From an uncultured Lactococcus sp. (GTDB taxonomy: Bacteria; Bacillota; Bacilli; Lactobacillales; Streptococcaceae): a stretch of DNA of 64,000 bases. Below, in pieces: positions 43,288 to 51,045 of the stretch (positions are counted from its first letter, which is position 1; the number at the start of each line of letters is the position of its first letter). The notes below the pieces were generated by a model. The model searched no databases. It saw only the letters and a program-made list of their open reading frames with translations, and was not told the origin of the DNA. The position numbers were made by a program, and so were the translations under genes. Location: NCBI RefSeq assembly GCF_934191625.1, contig NZ_CAKPUG010000002.1:124001-188000 (forward strand), given 5' to 3'.

Positions 43288-44883
43288 TTAATTCCCAACA
43301 TTTTGATGAATGATGAGGGCTGGGCGGACTCCGCCGTTATCAGCGGCTTGCGCGCGATTATAAACACCACGTACGTTACCAGCGAGATTTACTCTCCAAG
43401 CAAAGTTGGGAGGAGTCTCAGGAGTACGAAGATGCCACCAGCCATTCGGAGCGACTCGCTCTTCTCGACTGGTAAAAGCAAGTCCTTCACCTGACAAACG
43501 TATTATATCCGCAAGGGATAAAGAAAAGGCACGTGGTGACCCATATTCATCAACCTTGGTTTCATCGGCCGCAGCATCTCCCGTCAGATTAGTTGGTATC
43601 CAGCCTATTCCTCCTATAAATGAAGCAGTTTGAAACACTACGCTTCCTGTTGTAAAGCTATTGGCAACAGGTCGCACTATAGCCCTAACGTCTTGATTAA
43701 GATCGTTATACCACGAGGATAGACGAGTGTTCTGGTTATTCCAATTAATGTTAAGAATTGAAAAATTACGAATGATTAAGTGATTGCCGTTTTGCATATC
43801 TTCAAGGTAGCGGAATTGCTCACCTCCCATAGTGAAGAGGCGCCCAGGGTTCATCGCGTCAAAGTTAAACTCATCTGGGCGAGAATTTAAACCTGCTCCC
43901 GGATTACCTGTTTCATCATCGACAGCGTTATTTCGGATACCCTCAAGCAAGTAACCCAAATCTCCGCCATAGCCTCCATTTTCTGGCTCATCTTTGAACA
44001 ATTCATCTGGGCTGATAAGCTGGCTCTCGACATGAATAGCATAGTAATAAGAACCTGGAATCTGGTCTGCTTCTGCTGTCATCTTCGCTGCGTCAAGCAA
44101 GTAAGAAGTAGCATAACCAGGGTCTAGCATACTCGCCCAGTATGCCCAGCCTGTTTCATGGTCGACTACCCAAAAATAGCCAATTTTCCGATTATTGGGG
44201 AGTTCCAGCCATTCTTTTAGTGTCATTACTTTTTCTTCCTGTGGCAAGTGCTGGGCAGTTTCACGTGTAACCGCAGAGCCATGCCAATCGTGATTGCTGT
44301 TGTCATAGCTTTCGCCCTCTGACCAGTATTTGTCGTCACCATCTCCGGGGTGAGTGGCGCCGTCTTTTATATAATCGCGGGCATGACCTGCTGCAGCTGT
44401 CACATCACTCTCCTTGTCATGATTAAAGGTTGGCAAGTACCACGGTGCATACTCCCCGTTACGTTCCCAACCAAAAGTCAGCTTAGAATACGGGTCGAAT
44501 GCATCCGAATCACCCGCGCGGTCATTAATGTCTGTGACACTTGGTTTCCAAGTCGTCCAGTTTTCGATATCTTCACGAGAAGTATCTTTTACTATCGGGG
44601 TGAAACCTCGCTCACCACGTTTCTGTATATCCATGTACTCTGACAGGCGGACCCGCAATATGATTGGCTTTTCTCTTCCGTAGTTTTCGACAAAGACGTC
44701 CTTGTTCTCGGTATCACGGTTGTAGTAGTCATGTACACGACCGCCGACTTCTACTTGATTTTCTCGCAAACGGTCATTGATAGCTTGTTGGTTAAAAGCT
44801 TGAAAGGCAAATGTTCCTCCAAGCAAAATAAGCAGTGATAAAATCGCTATATTTCGTAGCTTCTTTTTCTTTTCTTGACTCAT
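43288..44883 (-). CDS. Secreted/surface protein with SipW-like signal region and DUF6273-like end
   Basis: 531 residues. The N-terminus (KKKKLRNIAILSLLILLGGTFAFQAFNQQAIN) resembles SipW-dependent signal sequences of TasA-like proteins. A beta-rich segment with RVHDYYNRD and PIILRVRLSEYM follows, as seen in that group. The C-terminal half ends NGGVRPALIIHQNVGN, the ending typical of DUF6273-type domains, with no LPxTG. It is rich in Asp, Asn, Gly and Trp. Function unknown; an extracellular matrix or adhesion role is only a guess. Its promoter region contains a (CTGTG)7 tract, so its expression may vary. Confidence 0.75.
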   Translation of the reverse strand: MSQEKKKKLRNIAILSLLILLGGTFAFQAFNQQAINDRLRENQVEVGGRVHDYYNRDTENKDVFVENYGREKPIILRVRLSEYMDIQKRGERGFTPIVKDTSREDIENWTTWKPSVTDINDRAGDSDAFDPYSKLTFGWERNGEYAPWYLPTFNHDKESDVTAAAGHARDYIKDGATHPGDGDDKYWSEGESYDNSNHDWHGSAVTRETAQHLPQEEKVMTLKEWLELPNNRKIGYFWVVDHETGWAYWASMLDPGYATSYLLDAAKMTAEADQIPGSYYYAIHVESQLISPDELFKDEPENGGYGGDLGYLLEGIRNNAVDDETGNPGAGLNSRPDEFNFDAMNPGRLFTMGGEQFRYLEDMQNGNHLIIRNFSILNINWNNQNTRLSSWYNDLNQDVRAIVRPVANSFTTGSVVFQTASFIGGIGWIPTNLTGDAAADETKVDEYGSPRAFSLSLADIIRLSGEGLAFTSREERVAPNGWWHLRTPETPPNFAWRVNLAGNVRGVYNRAQAADNGGVRPALIIHQNVGN

Positions 44884-44902
44884 ACGTATTTCTCCTTTTA
44901 CT

Positions 44903-44939
44903 TCCTAATAAACACTAAAAAAATATCCTTTTATTAGGA
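44903..44939. repeat. Hairpin in the leader of the 531-aa gene
   Basis: Arms TCCTAATAAA and TTTATTAGGA (10 bp) around 17 nt, just upstream of the AAAAGGAG ribosome site. Confidence 0.55.
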
Positions 44940-44975
44940 CGTATTAAAGGTATAGTGAAAAAAGCAGAAAACTAC

Positions 44976-45014
44976 CTGTGCTGTGCTGTGCTGTGCTGTG
45001 CTGTGCTGTGCTGT
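44976..45014. repeat. Pentanucleotide tandem repeat (CTGTG)7 + CTGT
   Basis: Seven exact CTGTG units plus four bases, 39 bp in all, about 95-130 bp upstream of the 531-aa gene and immediately after its predicted -10. Slippage would change leader length in 5-bp steps. Confidence 0.97.
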
Positions 45015-45017
45015 CTG

Positions 45018-45045
45018 ATTATAAATCACTAGCCCACCTCTCCAA
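45018..45045 (-). promoter_or_regulatory. Predicted promoter of the 531-aa surface-protein gene
   Basis: Minus strand: -35 TTGGAG (45040-45045), 16-bp spacer, -10 TATAAT (45018-45023). The start would fall at or in the CTGTG tract. Confidence 0.6.
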
Positions 45046-45130
45046 ACCTTATATATACCAAGTAACACATTAGATATTTATATAACACAATTGTAATATT
45101 TTCTTTAAAATTTTCAAAATGAAATACAGA

Positions 45131-45264
45131 AAAAGACCCGTTTCAAAAAACAGTCTTCTTTCATATGTATGTAATTTTAGGGAAACTATTTTCAATATTT
45201 GCTCAGCTAAAAGTAGAAAAATTTTGAAAGCATTATATTTATTTCATGAAAAATTTCCTCCTTA
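45131..45264 (-). other. Orphan ribosome site with 2-codon ORF and terminator-like hairpin
   Basis: Minus strand: AAGGAGGA (45257-45264) precedes ATG AAA TAA (45239-45247). About 80 bases on, AAGACT and GGTCTT pair and are followed by TTTTT (45131-45157), sharing CAGAAAAAGAC with the terminator at 43254. It looks like the shell of a lost small gene or a small RNA. No other gene is visible in 45048-45350. Confidence 0.3.
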
Positions 45265-45351
45265 AAATGATTTCGAAATAGCACTTTTCCCGTAACGATA
45301 AACCTTTCTAATTTGTTCTATTGTTCTATTAATGGGATGTTTATTATAACA

Positions 45352-45372
45352 AAAAAGAAGGACTTATTACCC
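45352..45372 (-). terminator. Probable terminator of the rhodanese pair
   Basis: Minus strand AGAGGG and CCTTCT (one G-T) then TTTTT. Confidence 0.55.
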
Positions 45373-45384
45373 CCTCTAAATTTT

Positions 45385-45708
45385 TTAATCTTTTCCTGTC
45401 ACTTTACCATTCCAGGACATCATACCACCGGTTATGTTTGTTACGTCATAATTCATTTTGGAGAGTACTTTACACGCTTTTTTTGATCTCATCCCTGACT
45501 GACAAATCACAAAATACTTTTTGTCTGTATTTAATTGTACAGCAGAAAGTTGGGCTAATGGAATATTTCGTGCTCCTTTAATATGCCCTTTTTTATATTC
45601 ATAAGGTTCTCGAACATCAATAATTTCTTCTTTTATTGAGTTCTTTCTTAGATATGCAGCAAGTTCTGCTGTTGTTATACTTTTAATTTTCGTAAATAAT
45701 CCAAACAT
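45385..45708 (-). CDS. Rhodanese-like protein
   Basis: 107 residues from the second of two adjacent ATGs, which fits the AAGGAG site better. A short hydrophobic start leads into one rhodanese domain with IDVREPYEYKKGHIKGARNIPL and the active-site loop VICQSGMRSKKA (Cys about 70). The family carries sulfane sulfur as a cysteine persulfide. Its ribosome site overlaps the stop of the upstream rhodanese gene, and both are under the CsoR/CstR-type promoter at 46036. Confidence 0.92.
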   Translation of the reverse strand: MFGLFTKIKSITTAELAAYLRKNSIKEEIIDVREPYEYKKGHIKGARNIPLAQLSAVQLNTDKKYFVICQSGMRSKKACKVLSKMNYDVTNITGGMMSWNGKVTGKD

Positions 45709-45717
45709 CATTACTCC

Positions 45718-46005
45718 TTACTGTGCCAAGCAACCATCCCAAGCATTCGTGCCACCTAAAACATTAATAACATCGATATCATTTGCAGCGAGCCATTGTG
45801 TCACCTGTGCTGAGCGAGCACCAGATTGGCAGATAATATAGCTCCCAACATTAACTTCGGAAATACGGTTTTCAATCTCACTCATTGGTATATTACGTGC
45901 TGTTGGTACATGTCCTGCTTCATATTCAAAAGCTTCTCGCACATCAATAATATCTGCCTCGTCCTTCATGACTTCTATTAATTCTTGCATTGTAATTGTT
46001 CGCAT
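45718..46005 (-). CDS. Rhodanese-like protein
   Basis: 95-residue single rhodanese domain: IDVREAFEYEAGHVPTARNIPM and loop IICQSGARSAQV with the catalytic Cys near residue 62. First of two paralogous genes in tandem, probably arisen by duplication. ATG at 46005 with AAGGAAATAGTAA before it. Likely handles persulfides or polysulfides. Confidence 0.93.
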   Translation of the reverse strand: MRTITMQELIEVMKDEADIIDVREAFEYEAGHVPTARNIPMSEIENRISEVNVGSYIICQSGARSAQVTQWLAANDIDVINVLGGTNAWDGCLAQ

Positions 46006-46035
46006 TTACTATTTCCTTTTTTTATTTATAACACT

Positions 46036-46064
46036 ATTATATACCCTGCGGGGTATATAAGCAA
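46036..46064 (-). promoter_or_regulatory. Rhodanese promoter with CsoR/CstR-type operator
   Basis: Minus strand: -35 TTGCTT (46059-46064), 17-bp spacer, -10 TATAAT (46036-46041). The spacer is filled by arms TTATATACCC and GGGTATATAA around 4 nt (46037-46060). ATACCC-N4-GGGTAT is the known form of CsoR/CstR sites, and CstR controls rhodanese genes in staphylococci. Confidence 0.85.
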
Positions 46065-46082
46065 GTTTTATGCTTCCATTAA

Positions 46083-46106
46083 AAAAGACATAGTTTCCTA
46101 TGCCTT
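46083..46106 (-). terminator. Terminator of the mannoside operon
   Basis: Minus strand GGCATAG and CTATGTC (one G-T) around GAAA, then TTTTTT. Confidence 0.85.
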
Positions 46107-46111
46107 TTATT

Positions 46112-46984
46112 TTATCTTTTATTTTGTTGAAAATTTACGGCCGCACCTATGAGATTAGCTGAATTACGATAGTGGCAAATCTTAATCTCAGGCAAAAAAG
46201 GCGATATTTCTAAAGTCTTTATTATTTTGTTCAGCTGTTTATTAAGTTCTGGAACCAGCCACTCCGCCTGTGAAACTGCGCCACCTATGACAATGAGTTC
46301 AGGATCAAAAGCATACTGGAGATTATAAATACCTTTAGCAACATTAAATGTAAATCGTTCCATCTCCTCTTGTGCAAGACTATCCTTTTCCTGGATCGCT
46401 CGTCTAAAGACCTCTAGTCCTGTCACATTTGTACTACATCGTTGATTGTAACGCTTTGCCATGTTTACTGCTGTTCCCAGTTCCGAAAAAGTATGTTTTT
46501 CATCCATCAACATAAAACCAAATTCACCACCAAAAAGATGTTTTCCGTGATGAATTTTTCCATTGAGAACAACAGCTCCACCTACGCCTGTGCCAAGTAC
46601 TAGAAAAAGTACATCTTTTAGATGCTTTGCTGCTCCAAAAGTAACTTCGGCAAGAGCAGCACAATTGGCATCATTTTCAATAGCCAAAGCTAAGCCTAAC
46701 TTTTCTTCTAATGCATGTTGGATATTAAAGCCGTGAATATAAGGCAAGGCACTGAATCCTTCAATATAGCCTGTTGACTGATTCACCGCTCCAGGAGAGC
46801 TCATCGCAACACCAGTTATATTTGTCCTCTTTTGTCTCATTTCACTCACAATATCCTTCAGACAGCCATAATAATCTTCGAGATTATTGGGGGTTTGTTT
46901 CGACTTGACCTCTCCTAATTCCCCTTCAGAGAAAAGGCTATATTTAATGCTGCTACCTCCAACGTCAATCGTTATCAGTGCCAT
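46112..46984 (-). CDS. ROK-family sugar kinase
   Basis: 290 residues. ATP-binding ITIDVGGSSIKYSLF at the start, VAMSSPGAVN, ENDANCAALAE with the catalytic Asp near residue 104, and LGTGVGGAVVLNG. The zinc motif C-x-C-G-x2-G-C common in ROK glucokinases and repressors is absent, as in several BglK/NanK-type kinases. It has no DNA-binding domain, so it is a kinase and not a regulator. It overlaps the GH1 gene by one base (TAATG). In this operon it probably phosphorylates released mannose, fructose or GlcNAc-type sugar; the pneumococcal mannosidase locus also has a ROK kinase. Confidence 0.9.
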   Translation of the reverse strand: MALITIDVGGSSIKYSLFSEGELGEVKSKQTPNNLEDYYGCLKDIVSEMRQKRTNITGVAMSSPGAVNQSTGYIEGFSALPYIHGFNIQHALEEKLGLALAIENDANCAALAEVTFGAAKHLKDVLFLVLGTGVGGAVVLNGKIHHGKHLFGGEFGFMLMDEKHTFSELGTAVNMAKRYNQRCSTNVTGLEVFRRAIQEKDSLAQEEMERFTFNVAKGIYNLQYAFDPELIVIGGAVSQAEWLVPELNKQLNKIIKTLEISPFLPEIKICHYRNSANLIGAAVNFQQNKR

Positions 46985-48417
46985 TATTCAACCTCTTTCA
47001 GTTTTTGTAACAATGTTTCTTCAATGTCAACACTTGAACTTTCTGAAATTTTACGATACCAAAGTGCTGATTTTTTTAGTTTCTTGATTTGTCTATGAAT
47101 ATCTAGAGAAATTAATCCATAGCGATTTTTATAGGAATTACGCCAGCTCCAGCAATCTATCGGTGTCCATGTATGATAACCTAAACAGGCTGAACCTTCA
47201 GCCATTGCTTGATGTAAATAGTAAAGATGTTCCGTCATAAATTGAATACGATAATCATCTTGGATAACACCATTTGAATCCTCAAAACGTGCTTCATTTT
47301 CAACACCCATTCCATTTTCGGAGATGAACCAAGGAATATTATTATAGTCCTTTTGTATCGTTTTTGCTATTTTATAAATCGTCTGTGGGTGAATCTCCCA
47401 GCCTCTGTCTGCATTCATACGCACGCCTCTTTTGTTAAAGGATGCATAATATTTTTCAGGTAACCAATCCTGAGCCAAACTGTCACTTGAAAACTCTGGC
47501 TCTTGGACACGACTTGGATGGTAATAATTGACGCCTAAAAAATCTACCGTATTGTGCTTTATCACCTCAAGCTCTTCAGTAGTGCTTTCCCATAATACAC
47601 CATCACGCTCTAAAATGTTGACAAGTTCTTGTGGAAAATGTCCTTTTACTGAAGCATCTAAAAACAGTTGGTTTTGCCATAAATCAGCAAAGTGAGCCGC
47701 TTTGAGATTCTGTATTTCCTCGTCCTTAGCATAATTAGGCGTTAAGTTGAGAATGATCCCAATCTTAGATTTGGCATTTTTATTGACTTCTCTAAATCTT
47801 TCAATCGCTAAACTGGAAGCTAACTGTAGATTATAAGCAACTTGAACAGCTTTTTTACCATCTTTGAGGTCGGGATAATGGAAACCTAAGAGATAACCAC
47901 ATTCGACAACTACTATTGGCTCATTATGTGTAAACCACTCCGTTACTCGGTCACCAAATAAGCGGAAACATTGCTCGGCAAACTGAGCAAAGAGTAGAGC
48001 AACTTTTTTACTTTCCCATCCTCCATATTTATGGAGGAGCTCTACAGGTAGATCAAAATGATGTAAGTTTATCATGGGCCGAATTCCGGCAGCTAAGAAA
48101 GTATCGATTACGCGGTTATAAAACGCCACTGCATGAGTATTAGTCTTTCCAGTCTCAAAATCCTCAATAAGTCTGGACCACTGTATACTTGTTCTAATAC
48201 TGTTGAGTCCAGCTTTCTGCATCAAACGGATATCTTCTTCGAAATCATTGTAAAAATTACTGGCTGTATCTGGACCAATTGAGCCCCAAAATCGTTCACT
48301 AAAATGATCAAAGTCATAATCAAAAACATTGTCGTGTTTTTTCTTGAAACGTCCTTCAGTTTGTGGACCACTTGTCGCTGCGCCCCACCAAAAATCTTTT
48401 GGAAATTCTATTTTCAT
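46984..48417 (-). CDS. GH1 glycosidase, probably a 6-phospho-beta-glycosidase
   Basis: 477 residues of GH1 fold. Start FPKDFWWGAATSGPQTEG, acid/base Glu in WFTHNEPIVV near residue 169, nucleophile Glu in WFISENGMGV near 365, and aglycone end YHTWTPIDCWSWRNSYKNRYG. The S-x-K-x2-Y-like end (SYKNRY) and lack of the FEW motif favour phosphorylated beta-disaccharides, fitting the PTS permease at the operon's head. Which sugar is unknown; Man-beta-1,4-GlcNAc phosphate is an interesting candidate. It follows the GH18 gene by 123 bases with an intervening hairpin. Confidence 0.88.
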   Translation of the reverse strand: MKIEFPKDFWWGAATSGPQTEGRFKKKHDNVFDYDFDHFSERFWGSIGPDTASNFYNDFEEDIRLMQKAGLNSIRTSIQWSRLIEDFETGKTNTHAVAFYNRVIDTFLAAGIRPMINLHHFDLPVELLHKYGGWESKKVALLFAQFAEQCFRLFGDRVTEWFTHNEPIVVVECGYLLGFHYPDLKDGKKAVQVAYNLQLASSLAIERFREVNKNAKSKIGIILNLTPNYAKDEEIQNLKAAHFADLWQNQLFLDASVKGHFPQELVNILERDGVLWESTTEELEVIKHNTVDFLGVNYYHPSRVQEPEFSSDSLAQDWLPEKYYASFNKRGVRMNADRGWEIHPQTIYKIAKTIQKDYNNIPWFISENGMGVENEARFEDSNGVIQDDYRIQFMTEHLYYLHQAMAEGSACLGYHTWTPIDCWSWRNSYKNRYGLISLDIHRQIKKLKKSALWYRKISESSSVDIEETLLQKLKEVE

Positions 48418-48474
48418 TGTTCTACTCCTTCTACTTTTCTCCTTCTTTTCAAATAGAAGGGTTTATACTTTTTC

Positions 48475-48523
48475 AAAAATAGACCCTAGAAAAAGTAAAA
48501 TTCCTAGAATCTCATCTATTTTT
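48475..48523. repeat. Intercistronic hairpin between GH18 and GH1 genes
   Basis: Arms AAAAATAGA and TCTATTTTT, with an inner CTAG/CTAG pair. T-runs follow on both strands; it could be a partial terminator or a processing site that lowers GH1-ROK expression. Confidence 0.5.
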
Positions 48524-48540
48524 TATTCAAATACGAAAGT

Positions 48541-49713
48541 CTACTTCATGAGTTGTAATTCATACATTGGATCATATTGAGGACTTACACCGTCATTGGC
48601 AAAGTTATCGCTTGATCCAAGTAAGACTTTATTAACTTCATAAATTGAGTGAGCTTGATTAATTCTATTTAAAATAGCTTGATAATTCTCTGTTCCTTGT
48701 CCCACGCGCTCCCAATGATGTAGTGCTATATTTTTTGTCTCTTGGAGAGTAAAGCCTTTAGCCTGTAAAATGGCTGTTTTCGTCCAAAGGAAGTTAGAAG
48801 GCACAATATGGTTTAAATCATAATTATTATATGTTCTTCCATCACGATCCAAGGCATAAAGAAACATACCATACAGTTTATTTTCTGCTGTATATTTTGC
48901 TACTTTGTAAATGTTACTTTCTTCGTAAGGTTCTTTAGCATCGTACCATCTATTATGGTCTTGCTCTTCCGGAAAGGCTAAACCAGGCATAAATTGTTCT
49001 TTTGGAATTACCCCGGTATAATCTTTTATTGCTCTGGCTGTGCGTGTGTCATCTGAACCATATTGTTGATAGCCAAGATATGTAAAGCTTTCTGCAACCT
49101 CTTTCAATGGATTAAGGTTGGAACCATTTGTATCGTAAACAAATACAGTACCATTATTTGCAAGAGGGCCAATATATTTTGATAGTGCTCGAATAACACC
49201 ATTTGAAAGTGCAATATCTGCAGTGCTCGGATAGGTTTCCATGTCAATATCTAAGCCATCAAGTCCATATTGGCGCACATGCTCATCTAACAATTTATTA
49301 GCATAAGCATCAAACTCCTCTACTGTCGGAAAATTTCCGGCATAAGGAATTTTTAAAAGCTCTGAATAATCGATCGCCTTGGTTAACTTCACACCTCGTG
49401 CATGTAAGTTAGGAACGTAAGATTTTTTAAGCTTTTCAAAAAATGGTGCAGCTGCTTCTTCCTGTCCTTGAGGAACGTAGCTAAAAACATTGACAATATC
49501 GATTCCATAAGGAATATCATCCATGCTTAACCAATTTTCATCTGTAAGGCTGGTATTGACACCTTTCATTTCCTTATCACGCCATGCACGGTAGTAGACC
49601 ATGGTTTTCGCTTGCTGGCTCTCTTCTTGTGCCTGTGCAGAGATTGGACCAAAAATAAGCATACCAAGTCCAACTGTAAGCAAACCCAAAATATAGCTTT
49701 TCATTTTTTTCAT
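48541..49713 (-). CDS. Secreted GH18 endo-beta-N-acetylglucosaminidase
   Basis: 390 residues. Signal peptide about 1-28 ending AQAQ. The GH18 barrel has the catalytic DxxDxDxE in LDGLDIDMETYP near residue 152 and strands matching endo-type enzymes acting on N-glycans (EndoS/EndoE-like), such as VVYYRAWRD-like start MVYYRAWRDKEM and FMPGLAFPEEQ. It has no wall anchor, so it is released. It would cut between the two core GlcNAc residues of glycoproteins. It is the only secreted enzyme in the operon. Confidence 0.88.
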   Translation of the reverse strand: MKKMKSYILGLLTVGLGMLIFGPISAQAQEESQQAKTMVYYRAWRDKEMKGVNTSLTDENWLSMDDIPYGIDIVNVFSYVPQGQEEAAAPFFEKLKKSYVPNLHARGVKLTKAIDYSELLKIPYAGNFPTVEEFDAYANKLLDEHVRQYGLDGLDIDMETYPSTADIALSNGVIRALSKYIGPLANNGTVFVYDTNGSNLNPLKEVAESFTYLGYQQYGSDDTRTARAIKDYTGVIPKEQFMPGLAFPEEQDHNRWYDAKEPYEESNIYKVAKYTAENKLYGMFLYALDRDGRTYNNYDLNHIVPSNFLWTKTAILQAKGFTLQETKNIALHHWERVGQGTENYQAILNRINQAHSIYEVNKVLLGSSDNFANDGVSPQYDPMYELQLMK

Positions 49714-49748
49714 CTTGTCTCCTCCTTAAGAAAACATTTTTAAAAATT

Positions 49749-51029
49749 TTATTTGTTTTGACTAAACTTTAAGTACCGAAAAACCAATTGACAATAGGTC
49801 ATGTTTGACCAAGAGAACCATTCGCGAGTGTAATTATTTGGATTGTCCACATCAATCCCCTCATGGCATTGGCCAGTTCCACCATCTGTAGCAACGATTG
49901 TCTCTATCTGCTTTTTCATTTTATCTATATCTTTTGTCGTCAATCCTTCCATCGCTAAAGCTATTGGCCACACATAATGTGGCGGCGTATGTGGGCTTCC
50001 AATGCCGTGCAAATATTGCCCAACATAATAATAAGGATTTTCTTCATTTAAGCATTTTTCTCTCGTTTGTGTATAAAGTGGATCTTCTTCTCCACAATAA
50101 CCAAGAAAAGGCAATGAGAGTAGACTTGGTACATTAGCATCATCCATAAAGAGTTGTTTGCCCAAGCCATCAACTTCATAGGCATAATAAGGATTTTTGC
50201 TGGACGATACTAAACCAAATTTTTGAATGCCTTCTGTTATTTCTTCTTGAAGTTTCTTAATTTTTCTTTCTAGTCTAGGAGAGAGATTTGCCGGAAGCAG
50301 CTCCAGAAGTTGGCCCAAAACCACTAAGATAAAGCAATTCCCTGGAATAAAATAACCGTACTTACACGCATCATCACTCGGTCTAAAGGCGCTCCAGACC
50401 ATACCTGTGTAACCAATTGGCTCTCCGCGTCCTTCATGAGATAGTGTATCGGATGGCGGGCAATTTGTTCTTTTAAAAATATAATCTGAGCTTTCATGAT
50501 GTTGCTCCGTAATAAAAGTATCGAGAACAAGTTCAACAGTTGCCCAATAGTCTTCCTTAAGATGCTCGGTGTAGCCTGTATGCTTGTACAATTGGTAAGC
50601 TAGGAATAAAGGGGCGCACAATGAGTCAATCTCAAATTTTCTTTCCCAGACTAAAGGCGATATTGGAATATTCGAGACATCTTGGCTATAATGACTGTCT
50701 GTTGGCTCTTTATTAAAAGCATTAGCATAAGGATCATGAGTAATATAGCGCATTTGTTGCTTCAAAACGCCGTGAACCAGAGATGTTATTTCCGGAATAG
50801 TATCAGCCATCTCCAAATATGGAAGTATTTGAAATGTAGAATCTCTTAACCACATTGCTGGAATATCACCTGTAGCCACAAATATCTCCCCATTTTCACG
50901 TACTGAAACGGTGTTTGAAATAGTATCCACTATGGCATGTTGAAAAAGTGATGTAGCTCGGTCATCCCATAGACGAATTGTCTCTGCATGTTTTTTAATC
51001 TTGGAGATTAACTCTTCTTGTTTTATCAA
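49749..51029 (-). CDS. GH125 exo-alpha-1,6-mannosidase
   Basis: 426 residues from TTG 51029, which has AGGAGG 9 bases upstream; the longer frame to 51083 overlaps GH38 and has no ribosome site. Family signatures: VATGDIPAMWLRDSTFQ near residue 70, EIDSLCAPL, GMVWSAFRPSDD, and the end HEGIDVDNPNNYTREWFSWSN, which carries the general base Glu. No signal peptide, so it acts on imported mannosides. It is paired with GH38 as in the pneumococcal locus SP_2143-2144. Confidence 0.93.
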   Translation of the reverse strand: MIKQEELISKIKKHAETIRLWDDRATSLFQHAIVDTISNTVSVRENGEIFVATGDIPAMWLRDSTFQILPYLEMADTIPEITSLVHGVLKQQMRYITHDPYANAFNKEPTDSHYSQDVSNIPISPLVWERKFEIDSLCAPLFLAYQLYKHTGYTEHLKEDYWATVELVLDTFITEQHHESSDYIFKRTNCPPSDTLSHEGRGEPIGYTGMVWSAFRPSDDACKYGYFIPGNCFILVVLGQLLELLPANLSPRLERKIKKLQEEITEGIQKFGLVSSSKNPYYAYEVDGLGKQLFMDDANVPSLLSLPFLGYCGEEDPLYTQTREKCLNEENPYYYVGQYLHGIGSPHTPPHYVWPIALAMEGLTTKDIDKMKKQIETIVATDGGTGQCHEGIDVDNPNNYTREWFSWSNMTYCQLVFRYLKFSQNK

Positions 51030-51045
51030 CTCCTTTGTCCTCCTA

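Noticed and set aside
44976..45014. CRISPR-like repeat
   Set aside because: Units are 5 bp with no spacers; this is a simple tandem repeat.
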